This document shows, piece after piece, positions 8,046 through 20,230 of a stretch of 64,000 nucleotides of DNA. The stretch is taken from assembly GCF_001968825.1 (NCBI RefSeq), contig NZ_MIEU01000012.1, positions 310,001 through 374,000 of the forward strand, given 5' to 3'. Within the stretch, counting starts at the first letter, position 1. Each line of letters starts with the position of its first letter. Below the pieces are notes generated by a model. That model did not search any database. It saw only the letters and a list, made by a program, of their open reading frames with translations, and was not told where the DNA came from. This stretch comes from Tersicoccus sp. Bi-70 (GTDB lineage: Bacteria > Actinomycetota > Actinomycetes > Actinomycetales > Micrococcaceae). The translations under genes were made by a program, and so were the position numbers.

Positions 8046-8097
8046 AGCATATCCCACATGTAGTGGTGAGACCAGCATTTCGTCCCACATGTAGTGG
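8046..8097 (-). promoter_or_regulatory. nrdR promoter with two NrdR boxes
   Basis: CCCACATGTAGTGG occurs at 8053-8066 and again at 8084-8097, 31 bp apart (about three helical turns). The reverse complement CCACTACATGTGG resembles Streptomyces NrdR boxes. TATGCT on the minus strand (8046-8051) is a candidate -10 directly next to the inner box. Confidence 0.75.
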
Positions 8098-8112
8098 GTC
8101 GAGGATGCGGCC

Positions 8113-9546
8113 TCAGGCGAAGCGGATGTCGACCGCGTCCCCGTGCGCCGGCAGATCCTCGGCGTCGGCGAGGGCGCGCACGACGGGGGCCACCTCGGCG
8201 AGGCCCTCCCGGCCGTAGTCGATGTACTGGACCGCCTTGAGGAACGTGGTGGTGTTCAGCGCGGACGAGTACGCGGCGGTGCCCGCGGTGGGCAGCACGT
8301 GGTTGGAGCCGGCGCAGTAGTCGCCCAGGCTCACGGGGCTCCACGGGCCGACGAACACGGCACCGGCGTTGCGGATGCGGGCGGCGACACCGGCGGCGTC
8401 CCGCGTGTGGATCTCGAGGTGTTCGGCGGCGTACGCATCGCACACGGCGATTCCCTGGTCGAGGTCACGCACCAGCAGGGCGCCGGACTGGGGGCCGCCC
8501 AGCGCGGTCGCCACCCGCTGGGCGTGCCGGGTCGCCGGCACCAGCTCGTCCAGCGCCGTGCGGACCGCGTCGACCAGCGCCGCGGAGTCCGTGATCAGCA
8601 CCGAGGCGGCGTTGGGGTCGTGCTCGGCCTGGCTGATCAGGTCCGCGGCGACGAACCGCGGGTCCGCGGTCTCGTCGGCGAGGATCGCGATCTCGGTGGT
8701 GCCGGCCTCGGAGTCGATGCCGACCCGGCCCCGCACGAGCCGCTTGGCCGTCGCCACGAAGACGTTGCCGGGCCCGGTGATGACGTCCACGGCCGGCAGC
8801 GGGGCCGCGGTCGAGCCGTCGGCGCGCTCGGCGCCGGGCAGGCCCCACGCGAAGGCGGCCACCGCCTGGGCCCCGCCCATCGCGTACACCTCGCGGATGC
8901 CGAGCATCGCGGCCGCCGCGAGGATCGTCGGGTGCGGCCGGCCGCCGAAGGCCTTCTGCGGCGGGGAGGCGAGGGCGATGGAGGTGACGCCGGCGGCCTG
9001 CGCGGGCACCACGTTCATGACCAGGGACGACGGATAGACGGCGAGGCCGCCGGGCACGTACAGCCCCACCCGGGAGACGGGCAGCCAGCGATTCGCGACC
9101 CGCGCACCGTCGGCCATCATGACCTCGGTGTCCGCCGGCCGGGTGGCCTCGGCGAAGCGGCGGACCCGGTCGATCGCCGTCCGGAGCGCCTGCTCGACCT
9201 GCGGGTCCAGCCGGGCGAGCGCCTCGTCCAGCTGCTCCTCCGGGACGCGCGGGTGGTCCAGCCACACACCGTCGAACTGCTCGGTCATCTCGAGCACGGT
9301 GGCCAGGGGCGCCGCCTGGAACCGCTCGAACAGGGCGGTGACGGTCGCGGTCGCGTCCTTCGCGATGGCACCGGCCCGGGGCATCACCGCCCGCAGGTCG
9401 GCACCGGTGGCCGCCGAGTCCCGCAGATCCTGCACCGCGAAGGCGACCGGGCCGCCCGTCGCCTCGTGGGCGTCATCCCGGACGACGTCGCCGGACGCGG
9501 CGTCGAGGGTGGTGCGGGCGGAGGCGGGAGCAGCGGCGTCGTTCAC
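8113..9546 (-). CDS. hisD: Histidinol dehydrogenase
   Basis: NAD-dependent, zinc-requiring last two steps of histidine synthesis. The 477 residues include about 40 extra N-terminal residues. Family features present: VNRWLPVSRVGLYVPGGLA-type core (reads VANRWLPVSRVGLYVPGG), VITGPGNVFVATAKR (NAD region), QAEHDPNA (zinc Gln/His), the catalytic Glu-His pair in AAEHLEIHT, and DYCAGSNHVLPT. GTG 9546 is chosen because a TACCAT hexamer sits exactly six bases upstream, suggesting a leaderless mRNA. Other his genes are not adjacent. Confidence 0.95.
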   Translation of the reverse strand: MNDAAAPASARTTLDAASGDVVRDDAHEATGGPVAFAVQDLRDSAATGADLRAVMPRAGAIAKDATATVTALFERFQAAPLATVLEMTEQFDGVWLDHPRVPEEQLDEALARLDPQVEQALRTAIDRVRRFAEATRPADTEVMMADGARVANRWLPVSRVGLYVPGGLAVYPSSLVMNVVPAQAAGVTSIALASPPQKAFGGRPHPTILAAAAMLGIREVYAMGGAQAVAAFAWGLPGAERADGSTAAPLPAVDVITGPGNVFVATAKRLVRGRVGIDSEAGTTEIAILADETADPRFVAADLISQAEHDPNAASVLITDSAALVDAVRTALDELVPATRHAQRVATALGGPQSGALLVRDLDQGIAVCDAYAAEHLEIHTRDAAGVAARIRNAGAVFVGPWSPVSLGDYCAGSNHVLPTAGTAAYSSALNTTTFLKAVQYIDYGREGLAEVAPVVRALADAEDLPAHGDAVDIRFA

Positions 9547-9558
9547 CCCACCATGGTA
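9547..9558 (-). promoter_or_regulatory. -10 element for hisD, leaderless spacing
   Basis: TACCAT on the minus strand (9553-9558) followed by GGTGGG and then the GTG start. TANNNT six bases before the start codon is the leaderless signature. Confidence 0.5.
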
Positions 9559-9731
9559 GGCGGGGCGGCCGGCCCGCCCGGTCAGCGCGCACCCGGTGAC
9601 ACGTCGCCGTCCGGGTTCACGGAGGGTCGCAAACGGGTTCCGGCCCTGGTCGTCCGGCGTATCGTGAAAAGCGCCGGACCCGGTCCGGCGCAGCGGAAAG
9701 ACCATCCTGCACCCGACCCCGAGGTTGATCG

Positions 9732-10277
9732 ATGACCACGTCCGGAACCAGCACGACCGGTATCGCGTCCGCCCGCGGCGACGCGGAGCTGCAGACCCTG
9801 TTCAAGGAGGGGTTCCGGCGCCATGCCGCCGGCGTCGCGATCATCACGGCGATGCGCGACGGCGTGCCCTACGGTTTCACCGCCACGTCGGTCGCCTCCC
9901 TCTCCGCCGAGCCGCCGCGGTTGACGTTCAACATGGCGCTCACGTCGTCGTCCTGGCCGGCCATCGAGGCCGCCACGCACCTGGGCGTCCACTTCCTCGG
10001 CGTCGCGAACCAGCCGCTGGCGGACCGCTTCGCCCGCACCCGGGACCGCTTCGACGAGCACAACTGGGACCTCGGCCCGCAGGGTGTCCCGGTGCTGCAC
10101 GGCGTGCGCGGCTGGCTCGTGGGCCTGATCGAGGCGCGGATCCCGTTCGACAACAATGCCGTGATCGTCGCCCGGATCGTCGACGGCGGGGCCTCCGCCG
10201 CGGACGACGCCACGGACCCGCTGCTCTACCACTCGGGCCGGTACTACCTCGCCGGGGACCTCGAGTACGAGATCTGA
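9732..10277 (+). CDS. Flavin reductase-like domain protein
   Basis: A 181-residue protein with a flavin reductase-like split-barrel domain from about residue 20 to the end (LFKEGFRRHAAGVAIITA, PYGFTATSVASLSAEPPRLT, FLGVANQPLADRFA). Such proteins reduce free FMN or FAD with NAD(P)H, often for a separate monooxygenase. No monooxygenase is adjacent; the nearest is at 1883-3061, which already has its own reductase of a different fold. GAGG lies seven bases before the ATG. It is divergent from hisD and convergent with dnaE. Confidence 0.85.
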   Translation: MTTSGTSTTGIASARGDAELQTLFKEGFRRHAAGVAIITAMRDGVPYGFTATSVASLSAEPPRLTFNMALTSSSWPAIEAATHLGVHFLGVANQPLADRFARTRDRFDEHNWDLGPQGVPVLHGVRGWLVGLIEARIPFDNNAVIVARIVDGGASAADDATDPLLYHSGRYYLAGDLEYEI

Positions 10278-10306
10278 GCGACCGGACGTTCCCCGGATCC
10301 CCGGTT

Positions 10307-10324
10307 CGCTGACGGGCAGTCCCG

Positions 10325-10330
<6 letters not shown>
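10307..10330. terminator. Bidirectional terminator overlapping the dnaE stop
   Basis: CGCTGACGGG (10307-10316), loop CAGT, CCCGTCAGCG (10321-10330): a perfect 10-bp stem. The dnaE stop codon (10325-10327) lies within the 3' arm. It separates the convergent flavin reductase and dnaE genes. Confidence 0.65.
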
Positions 10331-13936
<3,606 letters not shown>

Positions 13937-13942
13937 CGAGTC

Positions 13943-13948
13943 AGTCTA
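13943..13948 (-). promoter_or_regulatory. -10 element for dnaE, leaderless spacing
   Basis: TAGACT on the minus strand, followed by GACTCG and then GTG at 13936. It is the classic TANNNT-N6-start arrangement, with no purine-rich ribosome site in between. Confidence 0.6.
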
Positions 13949-14006
13949 GTGGCCCTCGCGGACCGCTTCGTGGTGCCGCGCTCGTCGCTCATATCGCCCG
14001 GGCATG

Positions 14007-14522
14007 TCAGTCGAGGAAGGTGATCCTCGGCAGGTTCGGGTGCGCCGCGACGGCGGTGGTCAGCACCTGGACGAACTGCCGGTAGTCCGCCTCCATCGTC
14101 TCGTCGGTCGCGGCCGCGCCGAGCCGGTAGACGACCCGGTGCTCGTCGAGCGGGGTGAGGACGAAGCGCCGTCGGGAGGGGCGGCCCCGGTCCGCGGGCG
14201 TGACGGCCACGGACTGCAGGTCGGTGAACGAGTAGTAGGTCTCCCCCATCCAGATGCCGCGACTGTCGACGGTGACGCGGGCGGGCGTGCTGCGCAGGTC
14301 GAACAGGCGGGTGGCCAGCACGACGAGCGTGATCGCGGAGAAGAACATGCCGGTCCCCAGCGCCATGATGAGGATCGAGCTGTGGTGCGGCCCCGCGAGT
14401 TCCTCGCCGAGGACGAGGGCGAGGACGATGCAGCCGGCGAGCACCGCGGCGCACACCAGCACCGCCGTCAGGTACTGGCGGCGGACCCGGCGTCGGTTGA
14501 GCCCGAAGCTCACCGACGCCAC
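14007..14522 (-). CDS. Two-helix membrane protein of unknown function
   Basis: I do not recognise the family. From GTG 14522 it is 171 residues: a basic start (GLNRRRVRRQY), two membrane helices (YLTAVLVCAAVLAGCIVLAL, then a second at about 48-70) with a short loop, then a soluble domain of about 100 residues (VDSRGIWMGETYYSFTDLQ) that reads like the PH-like domain of small actinobacterial membrane proteins. The N-in/loop-out/C-in layout is inferred. The open frame extends to TTG 14579 without a ribosome site; GTG 14522 has GGAG four bases before it. It lies between dnaE and the pseudouridine synthase gene. Confidence 0.6.
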   Translation of the reverse strand: MASVSFGLNRRRVRRQYLTAVLVCAAVLAGCIVLALVLGEELAGPHHSSILIMALGTGMFFSAITLVVLATRLFDLRSTPARVTVDSRGIWMGETYYSFTDLQSVAVTPADRGRPSRRRFVLTPLDEHRVVYRLGAAATDETMEADYRQFVQVLTTAVAAHPNLPRITFLD

Positions 14523-14675
14523 GGCGCTCCGTCGCAGCGAGTCAAAGACGGGCAGAAGCACGGGCAGCGAGACGGGCAACGCGACGGGCGGCGTTCCGGG
14601 TTCCGTCCCGGGAGGCGGGATCGGCCGGTGCGCGGCCCGGGACGGGATCGTCGGCTCAGCACCGCACGAGCCGGC

Positions 14676-15614
14676 TCACGGGTGGTCACGGAGGGCGTCC
14701 AGGGCGTACTGCAGGTCCGGCGCGTACGGACTCTCGAAGCTGACCGGCTGACCGGTGCCGGGATCCTCGAAGCCGAGCCGCCGGGCGTGCAGCCACTGCC
14801 GCGTGAGCCCGAGCTCGGCCGCGAGCCGCGGGTCGGCGCCGTACGTGAGGTCTCCGACGCAGGGGTGGCGCAGCGCGGAGACGTGCACCCGGATCTGGTG
14901 GGTGCGCCCGGTCTCCAGGTGCACCTCGAGCAGGGTGGCCCGGCCGAAGGCCTCGAGCATCTCGTAGTGGGTGACGGAGGGACGGCCGTCGGAGATCACC
15001 GCGAACTTCCAGTCGTGCCCGGGGTGCCGGCCGATCGGCGCGTCGATGGTGCCGGCCATCGGGTCGGGCAGGCCCTGCACGAGCGCGTGGTAGACCTTCT
15101 CGACCGTGCGCTCCTTGAAGGCCCGCTTGAGCCGGCTGTAGGCGTGCTCGGTCTTGGCGACGACCATGACGCCGGAGGTGCCGACGTCGAGGCGGTGCAC
15201 GATGCCGGCCCGCTCGGGCGCCCCGGAGGTGGAGATGCGGTAACCGGCCGCGGCCAGCCCGCCGACCACGGTCGGCCCCACCCAGCCCGGTGAGGGGTGC
15301 GCGGCGACCCCGGGCGGTTTGTCCACCACCACGTAGTCCTCGGTGTCGGCGATGATGCCCATGGTGTCGATCGCCTCGGGCCGGATCGCCGCGGTGTCGT
15401 CACGCTCGGGAACGGTCACCTCGATGGTCTGCCCGCCGGTGAGCCGGTCCGACTTGGCCAACGGATGGCCGCCGCGGCGGATGTGGCCCCCCGCGAAGAG
15501 AGCCGCGGCCGCCGAACGGGAGATCCCGAGCAGACCGGAGACGACGGCGTCGGCGCGTTCGGCCTCGACGTCGGCGGGAACGCGGACCGGGGTGGGGGTC
15601 GTCTCGGCGCTCAC
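14676..15614 (-). CDS. rluD: RluA-family pseudouridine synthase (RluD-like)
   Basis: Converts uridines in 23S rRNA to pseudouridine. Of 312 residues, the N-terminal S4 domain ([20 protein letters not shown]) is followed by the catalytic domain with [17 protein letters not shown] and the signature [16 protein letters not shown], in which the Asp is catalytic. [12 protein letters not shown] is the conserved third motif. The GTG start overlaps the lspA stop as GTGA, so it is coupled to lspA, a linkage common in bacteria. Confidence 0.92.
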   Translation of the reverse strand: MSAETTPTPVRVPADVEAERADAVVSGLLGISRSAAAALFAGGHIRRGGHPLAKSDRLTGGQTIEVTVPERDDTAAIRPEAIDTMGIIADTEDYVVVDKPPGVAAHPSPGWVGPTVVGGLAAAGYRISTSGAPERAGIVHRLDVGTSGVMVVAKTEHAYSRLKRAFKERTVEKVYHALVQGLPDPMAGTIDAPIGRHPGHDWKFAVISDGRPSVTHYEMLEAFGRATLLEVHLETGRTHQIRVHVSALRHPCVGDLTYGADPRLAAELGLTRQWLHARRLGFEDPGTGQPVSFESPYAPDLQYALDALRDHP

Positions 15615-16411
15615 CGGAGCCGTCCCGGCCCGTCCCCGGTGTCCGCGCCCTGCTCGGTGGTGCTCTCGTCGGTGGTGGTCCCGTCGGCGGTGGCCCCGTC
15701 GGACCTGGTCTCGTCGCCGGCCTCGTGGCCGCTCGCCGTCTCCCGCTGGCCGGAGATGCCGATGCCGAACAGGGTGAGCACGCACAGCGTGATGACGCCG
15801 CCCACGATGGCGGAGTCGGCGATGTTGAAGATCGCGAAGTTGGGCAGGGCGATGAAGTCGACGACGTGGCCGACGCCGAAGCCCGGGGGCCGGAACAACC
15901 GGTCGGTGAGGTTGCCGAGGGTGCCGCCGAGGAGCAGACCGAGCGCGATCGCCCACCACCAGGACGCGACCCGGCGCAGGAGGACGACCAGCACGAACAG
16001 CGCGACCGCGATCATGACGAGCGTGAACACCCACGTGTACCCCTCGCCTAACGAGAAGGCGGCGCCGGAGTTGCGGATGAAGTGCCAGCGCAGCAGCGGC
16101 GGCAGGACCGGGGTGATCTGCCCCTCGGTCATCGTGCCGAGCACCCAGAGCTTCGTCGACTGGTCGAACACCCAGGCGAAGGCCGCACAGGCGAGCAGCA
16201 GGACCACGTATCCAGTGCGGCGGCGGCGGGCGACCGCGCCCGCCGCCGTGCGCGGATCACCGCCGGCGGCGTCCGCGGACGTGTCCGCACCCGGCTGATC
16301 GGCGCTGGCCCGGTTGGCGCTGGGCTGGACCGGATGGTGCTCCGCGGGGCGCCGGGTGGGGGTGGTGTCCGGCGCGGCAGCGGTCGGGCGGGCGTCGTCG
16401 CCGTCGATCAT
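15611..16411 (-). CDS. lspA: Lipoprotein signal peptidase II
   Basis: Inner-membrane aspartyl protease that cleaves prolipoprotein signal peptides. Of 266 residues the core is about 150, with four membrane helices ([20 protein letters not shown] and following). The catalytic aspartates are in GNLTDRLF and FNIADSAIV, and NSGAAFSL is conserved. About 70 disordered N-terminal residues and about 45 acidic/Thr-rich C-terminal residues are additions. ATG 16411 has GAGGAA about ten bases upstream. The stop overlaps the rluD start. Confidence 0.95.
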   Translation of the reverse strand: MIDGDDARPTAAAPDTTPTRRPAEHHPVQPSANRASADQPGADTSADAAGGDPRTAAGAVARRRRTGYVVLLLACAAFAWVFDQSTKLWVLGTMTEGQITPVLPPLLRWHFIRNSGAAFSLGEGYTWVFTLVMIAVALFVLVVLLRRVASWWWAIALGLLLGGTLGNLTDRLFRPPGFGVGHVVDFIALPNFAIFNIADSAIVGGVITLCVLTLFGIGISGQRETASGHEAGDETRSDGATADGTTTDESTTEQGADTGDGPGRLR

Positions 16412-16601
16412 GGTGGGGCTGTTCCTCGTGATGTTGATGGGACCCACACCGGTGATGCGCAGACGGCGCAGCCGGCGCCGGGGCGGGTGGACCGCCTCGA
16501 CACCGGCCGCGCCGGGTGCACGCCGGCCGGGACGGCGGCTGACGGGACAGGACATCCCGGGCCGCCGGACCCGACCCGGTGGTGGATCAGGGAGAGCCGA
16601 C

Positions 16602-17546
16602 TCAGACGTTGTCGGAGCGGTGCTCGACGGAGCCGGTGCTCTGCAGGTCGTGCAGCTGACCCTCGATGTACTCCTTCAGGCGCGAGCGGTAGTCCCGCTC
16701 GAACCCGCGCAGCTGCTCGACCTGACGCTCGAGATCCGACTTCTGGTGCTCGAGATCCGTCAGGGTCTTCGTGCGGTGCGCCTCGGCGTCGCTGACCATG
16801 GTCTCGGCCTTGGTCTGCGCCTCGGCGATGATGCTGTCGCGCTGCTCGATGCCCGAGTTGACGTACTCGTCGTGGATGCGCTGCGCCATGGCGAGCAGGC
16901 CGGCCGCGTTGTCGGCGGTCGGCGTGGTGCCGGCGGAGGTGGTGCCGGCGGAGGCGGTGACCGGAGCGGCGGACGTGGCCGGGACGGCGGTGTCGGCAGC
17001 GGCGTCCACGCCCGGAGCCGGCGTGCCGGTCGTCGGGGTGTCGGTCGCGTCGGTGCCCGTGGCGTCGACGCCCGTGGTGTCGGCGCTCGTGGTGTCGGAG
17101 CCGCCGCGGACGGCGTCAGCGGACGTGCCGGCCGCGTCCGCACCGGACGTCGTGGTACCGGCTGCGTCGGTGCCGGACGTCGTGGTACCGGCTGCGTCCG
17201 TGCCGGACGGCGTCGTGTCGGTCGCGTCCGAGCTGGACGGCGTGCTGGACACGGCGGGCGATGCGGTGGTGTCCGTGCCGGCGTCCCCGGTCGTCGGGGC
17301 CGCGGCGGCAGCAGTACCGGGGGCGGAGTCCCCGGCGGTCGCCGGACGGATGCTCGTGCCGCCGTCGCTCGCGCCGCTCTCGTGGCGGGCGAGGCGCTGG
17401 CGCAGCTCGTCGTTCTCCTGGGTCAGCCGGCGCAGCTCCACGACGACCTCGTCCAGGAAGTCGTCGACTTCGTCCTGGTCGTAGCCCTCGCGGAACTTGG
17501 TGGGCTGGAAACGCTTGTTGACAACGTCCTCGGGCGTCAGAGCCAT
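16602..17546 (-). CDS. divIVA: DivIVA/Wag31 polar growth protein with expanded linker
   Basis: Coiled-coil scaffold that binds curved membrane at poles and septum and directs wall synthesis. The 314 residues start with the DivIVA domain (MALTPEDVVNKRFQPTKFRE, GYDQDEVDDFLDEV) and a first coiled coil (ELRRLTQENDELRQRLARH). Residues about 65-205 are a low-complexity Thr/Ala/Asp/Gly/Pro linker containing ten-residue repeats (SGTDAAGTTT). The C-terminal coiled coil follows (MAQRIHDEYVNSGIEQRDSI). GAGGTG precedes the ATG. It closes the ftsZ-pgeF-yggS-sepF-yggT-divIVA block. Confidence 0.95.
   Translation of the reverse strand: MALTPEDVVNKRFQPTKFREGYDQDEVDDFLDEVVVELRRLTQENDELRQRLARHESGASDGGTSIRPATAGDSAPGTAAAAAPTTGDAGTDTTASPAVSSTPSSSDATDTTPSGTDAAGTTTSGTDAAGTTTSGADAAGTSADAVRGGSDTTSADTTGVDATGTDATDTPTTGTPAPGVDAAADTAVPATSAAPVTASAGTTSAGTTPTADNAAGLLAMAQRIHDEYVNSGIEQRDSIIAEAQTKAETMVSDAEAHRTKTLTDLEHQKSDLERQVEQLRGFERDYRSRLKEYIEGQLHDLQSTGSVEHRSDNV
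17134..17253 (-). repeat. Four 30-bp repeats in the divIVA linker
   Basis: Units at 17134-17163, 17164-17193, 17194-17223 and 17224-17253. The first two differ at only three positions; the others are more diverged. On the coding strand they encode decapeptides of the type SGTDAAGTTT. The in-frame period of 30 bp fits slippage-driven expansion. Confidence 0.8.
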
Positions 17547-17732
17547 CAGGTCACCTCACTTGTTCGATGTTCGATCTCGTGTCGACCCGACCCGCGACGC
17601 CCGGGGGCGCCGAAGCAGGACCCCGGTGGACACGGCGGCCATCCGACCACTGTACGCGAGCGACCGGAACCCCGGTGGCAGGCGCGACGGGCCCGTGCGG
17701 GCACCGATCGACACCGGTGGCGGCTCGCGCCG

Positions 17733-18032
17733 TCAGGCGAAGGAAGCGGCCAGGCCGGACGTGATGCTCATCAGGATCCCCGTGACGAGGAGCAGGATGA
17801 GGAACCCGAGATCGAGGGAGACGGACCCGAGCCGCAGCGGCGGGATCGTGCGCCGCAACCACTTCACCGGCGGGTCGGTGATCGTGTAGATGGCCGTGGC
17901 GAGCACCAGGGCCGGGCCGGTGGGACGCCAGCCGCGGGCGAACATCTGCACCCAGTCGTAGACGAGCCGGATGAACAGGCTCAGCACGAACAGCAGGAGG
18001 AGGACGTAGATCACTCCGAAGACGAGACTCAC
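17733..18032 (-). CDS. yggT: YggT-family membrane protein
   Basis: A 99-residue protein with two membrane helices (VFGVIYVLLLLFVLSLFIRL and LGFLILLLVTGILM) joined by the conserved TDPPVKWLRRTIPPL. The function is not settled; it is regularly found between sepF and divIVA in actinobacteria, as here (Rv2146c position), pointing to a role at the division site or in membrane homeostasis. It uses a GTG start with GAGGGAAG upstream. A 186-bp gap separates it from divIVA, which may have its own promoter. Confidence 0.9.
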   Translation of the reverse strand: MSLVFGVIYVLLLLFVLSLFIRLVYDWVQMFARGWRPTGPALVLATAIYTITDPPVKWLRRTIPPLRLGSVSLDLGFLILLLVTGILMSITSGLAASFA

Positions 18033-18120
18033 TACAGCCGCACTTCCCTCATCGCTCGCGTACCGGTCGCGTGGAGTCTACCGGGTCCGCCGGGGCGGAA
18101 CCGGTGCACGGTCCGGGGGT

Positions 18121-18627
18121 TCAGCTCTGGTTGAAGAAGCCGGCCGCGGTGGTGTCCTGCGGCTTCTTCTCCTCGCCGAGCACCTCGACGTAGGACGGGG
18201 TGAGCAGGAAGACCTTGCTGGTGACGCGCTCGATGCTGCCGTGCAGACCGAAGACGAGGCCGGCGGAGAAGTCGACGAGCCGCTTGGCGTCGGACTCTCC
18301 CATGTCGGTGACGTTCATGATGACCGGGATGCCGTCGCGGAAGCTCTCCCCGATGACCTTCGCGTCGTTGTACGAGCGGGGGTGGACCGTGGTGATCTGG
18401 TGCAACTCGGTGCTCTCCTCGCGAGACGACGTGGCCCGCTTGATGGGCGTGACCGGCGCACGGTAGTCGTCGCTGCCGGGGACGGGGCGCGGGGCCTCCC
18501 GTCGCGTCTCGCGCTCGGGCTCCGCGTAGGCGGTCTCCTGACGCTGCACCGGGGCCGGCGCGTCGTAGTCCTCATCGCCGTCGGCAAGTCCGAGATAGAC
18601 CATTGCCTTCCGCATCGTCCCGGCCAT
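18121..18627 (-). CDS. sepF: Cell division protein SepF
   Basis: Membrane-binding anchor that links FtsZ filaments to the membrane. Of 168 residues, the N-terminal amphipathic anchor is [20 protein letters not shown], a disordered linker follows, then the SepF domain ([46 protein letters not shown]). ATG 18627 is chosen over 18633 because AGGGAG ends six bases before it and touches the earlier ATG. This matches M. tuberculosis Rv2147c in content and position. Confidence 0.95.
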   Translation of the reverse strand: MAGTMRKAMVYLGLADGDEDYDAPAPVQRQETAYAEPERETRREAPRPVPGSDDYRAPVTPIKRATSSREESTELHQITTVHPRSYNDAKVIGESFRDGIPVIMNVTDMGESDAKRLVDFSAGLVFGLHGSIERVTSKVFLLTPSYVEVLGEEKKPQDTTAAGFFNQS

Positions 18628-18751
18628 GAACATCTCCCTTGTGCGTCGTGCGTGTCGATCCGTGGACCCACCCGGTCCGAACCGTGCTCATTGTGAACCG
18701 TGCTCGTTGTGAACCGTGCTCGGCAGCTGGGGTGGGGTGCTGTCTAGGACG

Positions 18752-19519
18752 CTACCCCACGGCCGGACGCGGGCCGAGAACATCGGACCCGACACGCAGG
18801 TGTGTCGCCCCGTGGGCGATGGCGCTCTCCAGGTCGGCGCTCATGCCCGCCGAGATGCCGGTGGCGGAGGGGTGCGCGGCGCGCAGATCGGCGGCGATCC
18901 GGGCGAGCCGGGCGAAGGCGGGATCGGGGTCCACGCCGAGCGGCGCCACCGCCATCACGCCCGCCACGGTCAAGCCGTCGGTCGCGGCGATCGCGTCGGC
19001 GAGGGGCAGGACCTGCGACAGGTCGGCGCCGCCACGGCCACCGCCGTCACCCGCGGCACCCGCGACGGAGGACAGGTCCACCTGCACCCAGCAGGCGAGC
19101 GGACCGAGGTCGGCGGGGCGGTGTTCGGCGGCCGCCCGGCCGAGCGCGCGGACGAGGGAGGACCGGTCGACCGAGTGCACGCTGCGGGCGTACCGCACCA
19201 CGGATCTGGCCTTGTTGCTCTGCAGCTGCCCGATGAAGTGCCAGCGCAGGTCGCCCGCGGTATTCGATGCCGCTGCGGCGGCCGCCGCAGCATCGGCCTT
19301 GGCGGAGGCCTCCTGGTCCCGGTTCTCCCCCACGTCACGGACGCCGAGCGCGGCGAGGCGCAGCACGTCCTCGACGGGAAAGAACTTGGTCACCACGATG
19401 AGCTCGGGCCGGTCGTCCCGGCCGGCATCCGCCGTCGCCCGGTCGATGCGCCCGTGGACGGCGGCGAGCCGGGACCGCAGGTCCTCCGTGCGGGCGTCGG
19501 CCTCCGGGACGTCCGTCAC
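18752..19519 (-). CDS. yggS: PLP homeostasis protein, YggS/PLPBP family
   Basis: A 255-residue PLP-binding TIM-barrel protein that regulates vitamin B6 and amino-acid pools without a known catalytic role. The PLP lysine is in LIVVTKFFPVEDVLRL. DVGENRDQEA, LRWHFIGQLQSNKARSVVRY and VMAVAPLGVDP are family motifs, and SAGMSADLESAIAHG is the C-terminal phosphate-binding region. The GTG start overlaps the pgeF stop as GTGA. The position between pgeF and sepF equals Rv2148c. Confidence 0.93.
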   Translation of the reverse strand: MTDVPEADARTEDLRSRLAAVHGRIDRATADAGRDDRPELIVVTKFFPVEDVLRLAALGVRDVGENRDQEASAKADAAAAAAAASNTAGDLRWHFIGQLQSNKARSVVRYARSVHSVDRSSLVRALGRAAAEHRPADLGPLACWVQVDLSSVAGAAGDGGGRGGADLSQVLPLADAIAATDGLTVAGVMAVAPLGVDPDPAFARLARIAADLRAAHPSATGISAGMSADLESAIAHGATHLRVGSDVLGPRPAVG

Positions 19520-20223
19520 GAGGGCGTGTGCCAGACCAGGCCCGCGGTCCGCCCGGTGGCCGGATCGCGACGGTAGGAGAAGAGACCCTCGCTCTCCCGC
19601 GTGCAGCCGGGAACCACGGTGACCTCGACCCCGGCGGCGACCAGCTGCCGCTCGAGACCGGCGCGGAGGTCGAGCCCCGGGGTGCCGTCGCGCGTGGTCG
19701 AGGCGGAGCCGGGCAGAGCGGCGTCGACCTCGGTGCGCATGTCGGCGGGGACCTCGTAGCAGGCGCCGCAGATGGCCGGCCCGAGCCACGCACGGATCCG
19801 CTCGCCGCCGTCGGCCTGCAGCGCGCGAACGGTGGCGGTCGCGATGCCGCCGGCGGCGCCGCGGCGGCCCGCGTGCGCGACGGCGGTCGCGGTCGAGCCG
19901 TCGGGGCGCTCCGCGACCATGACGATGGGCACGCAGTCGGCGACGAGGACGGCCAGGGCACTGTCGCCCGCACCGTCGACAAGGGCGTCCGCGACGGGAA
20001 CGCCGGGCGCCTCGGTGGGCGCGAGACGATGCACGGCCGTGCCGTGCACCTGATGCATGAAGCGCAGTGACCCGCGGGTCACGCCCATCTCCGCGAGCAG
20101 CGCGGCCCGGTTGCGGGCCACCCCCGCGGGGTCGCCCCCGAGGCGGCTGGCCAGGTTGCCGGCACCTGTGTCGGTGAAACCGACCCAGGTGCCGGCCGCG
20201 ACCTGCTCGCGGTGATGGAACAT
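19516..20223 (-). CDS. pgeF: Purine nucleoside phosphorylase/laccase-domain protein PgeF
   Basis: YfiH/PgeF family, 235 residues; E. coli members edit wrongly built UDP-MurNAc precursors, and others act as multicopper purine phosphorylases. Metal-site motifs are QVHGTAVH, VLVADCVPIV and AVAHAGRRGAAGG, with GPAICGACYEVP near the C-terminus. The ATG lies seven bases after the ftsZ stop and a GTGA overlap leads into yggS. A peptidoglycan-editing role fits its location in the dcw cluster but is not shown by sequence alone. Confidence 0.9.
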   Translation of the reverse strand: MFHHREQVAAGTWVGFTDTGAGNLASRLGGDPAGVARNRAALLAEMGVTRGSLRFMHQVHGTAVHRLAPTEAPGVPVADALVDGAGDSALAVLVADCVPIVMVAERPDGSTATAVAHAGRRGAAGGIATATVRALQADGGERIRAWLGPAICGACYEVPADMRTEVDAALPGSASTTRDGTPGLDLRAGLERQLVAAGVEVTVVPGCTRESEGLFSYRRDPATGRTAGLVWHTPS

Positions 20224-20230
20224 GCGCGGA

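Noticed and set aside
17547-17590. LexA-like half-sites before divIVA
   Set aside because: TCGAAC occurs twice as direct repeats on the minus strand, without the inverted GTTCGA partner at four-base spacing.
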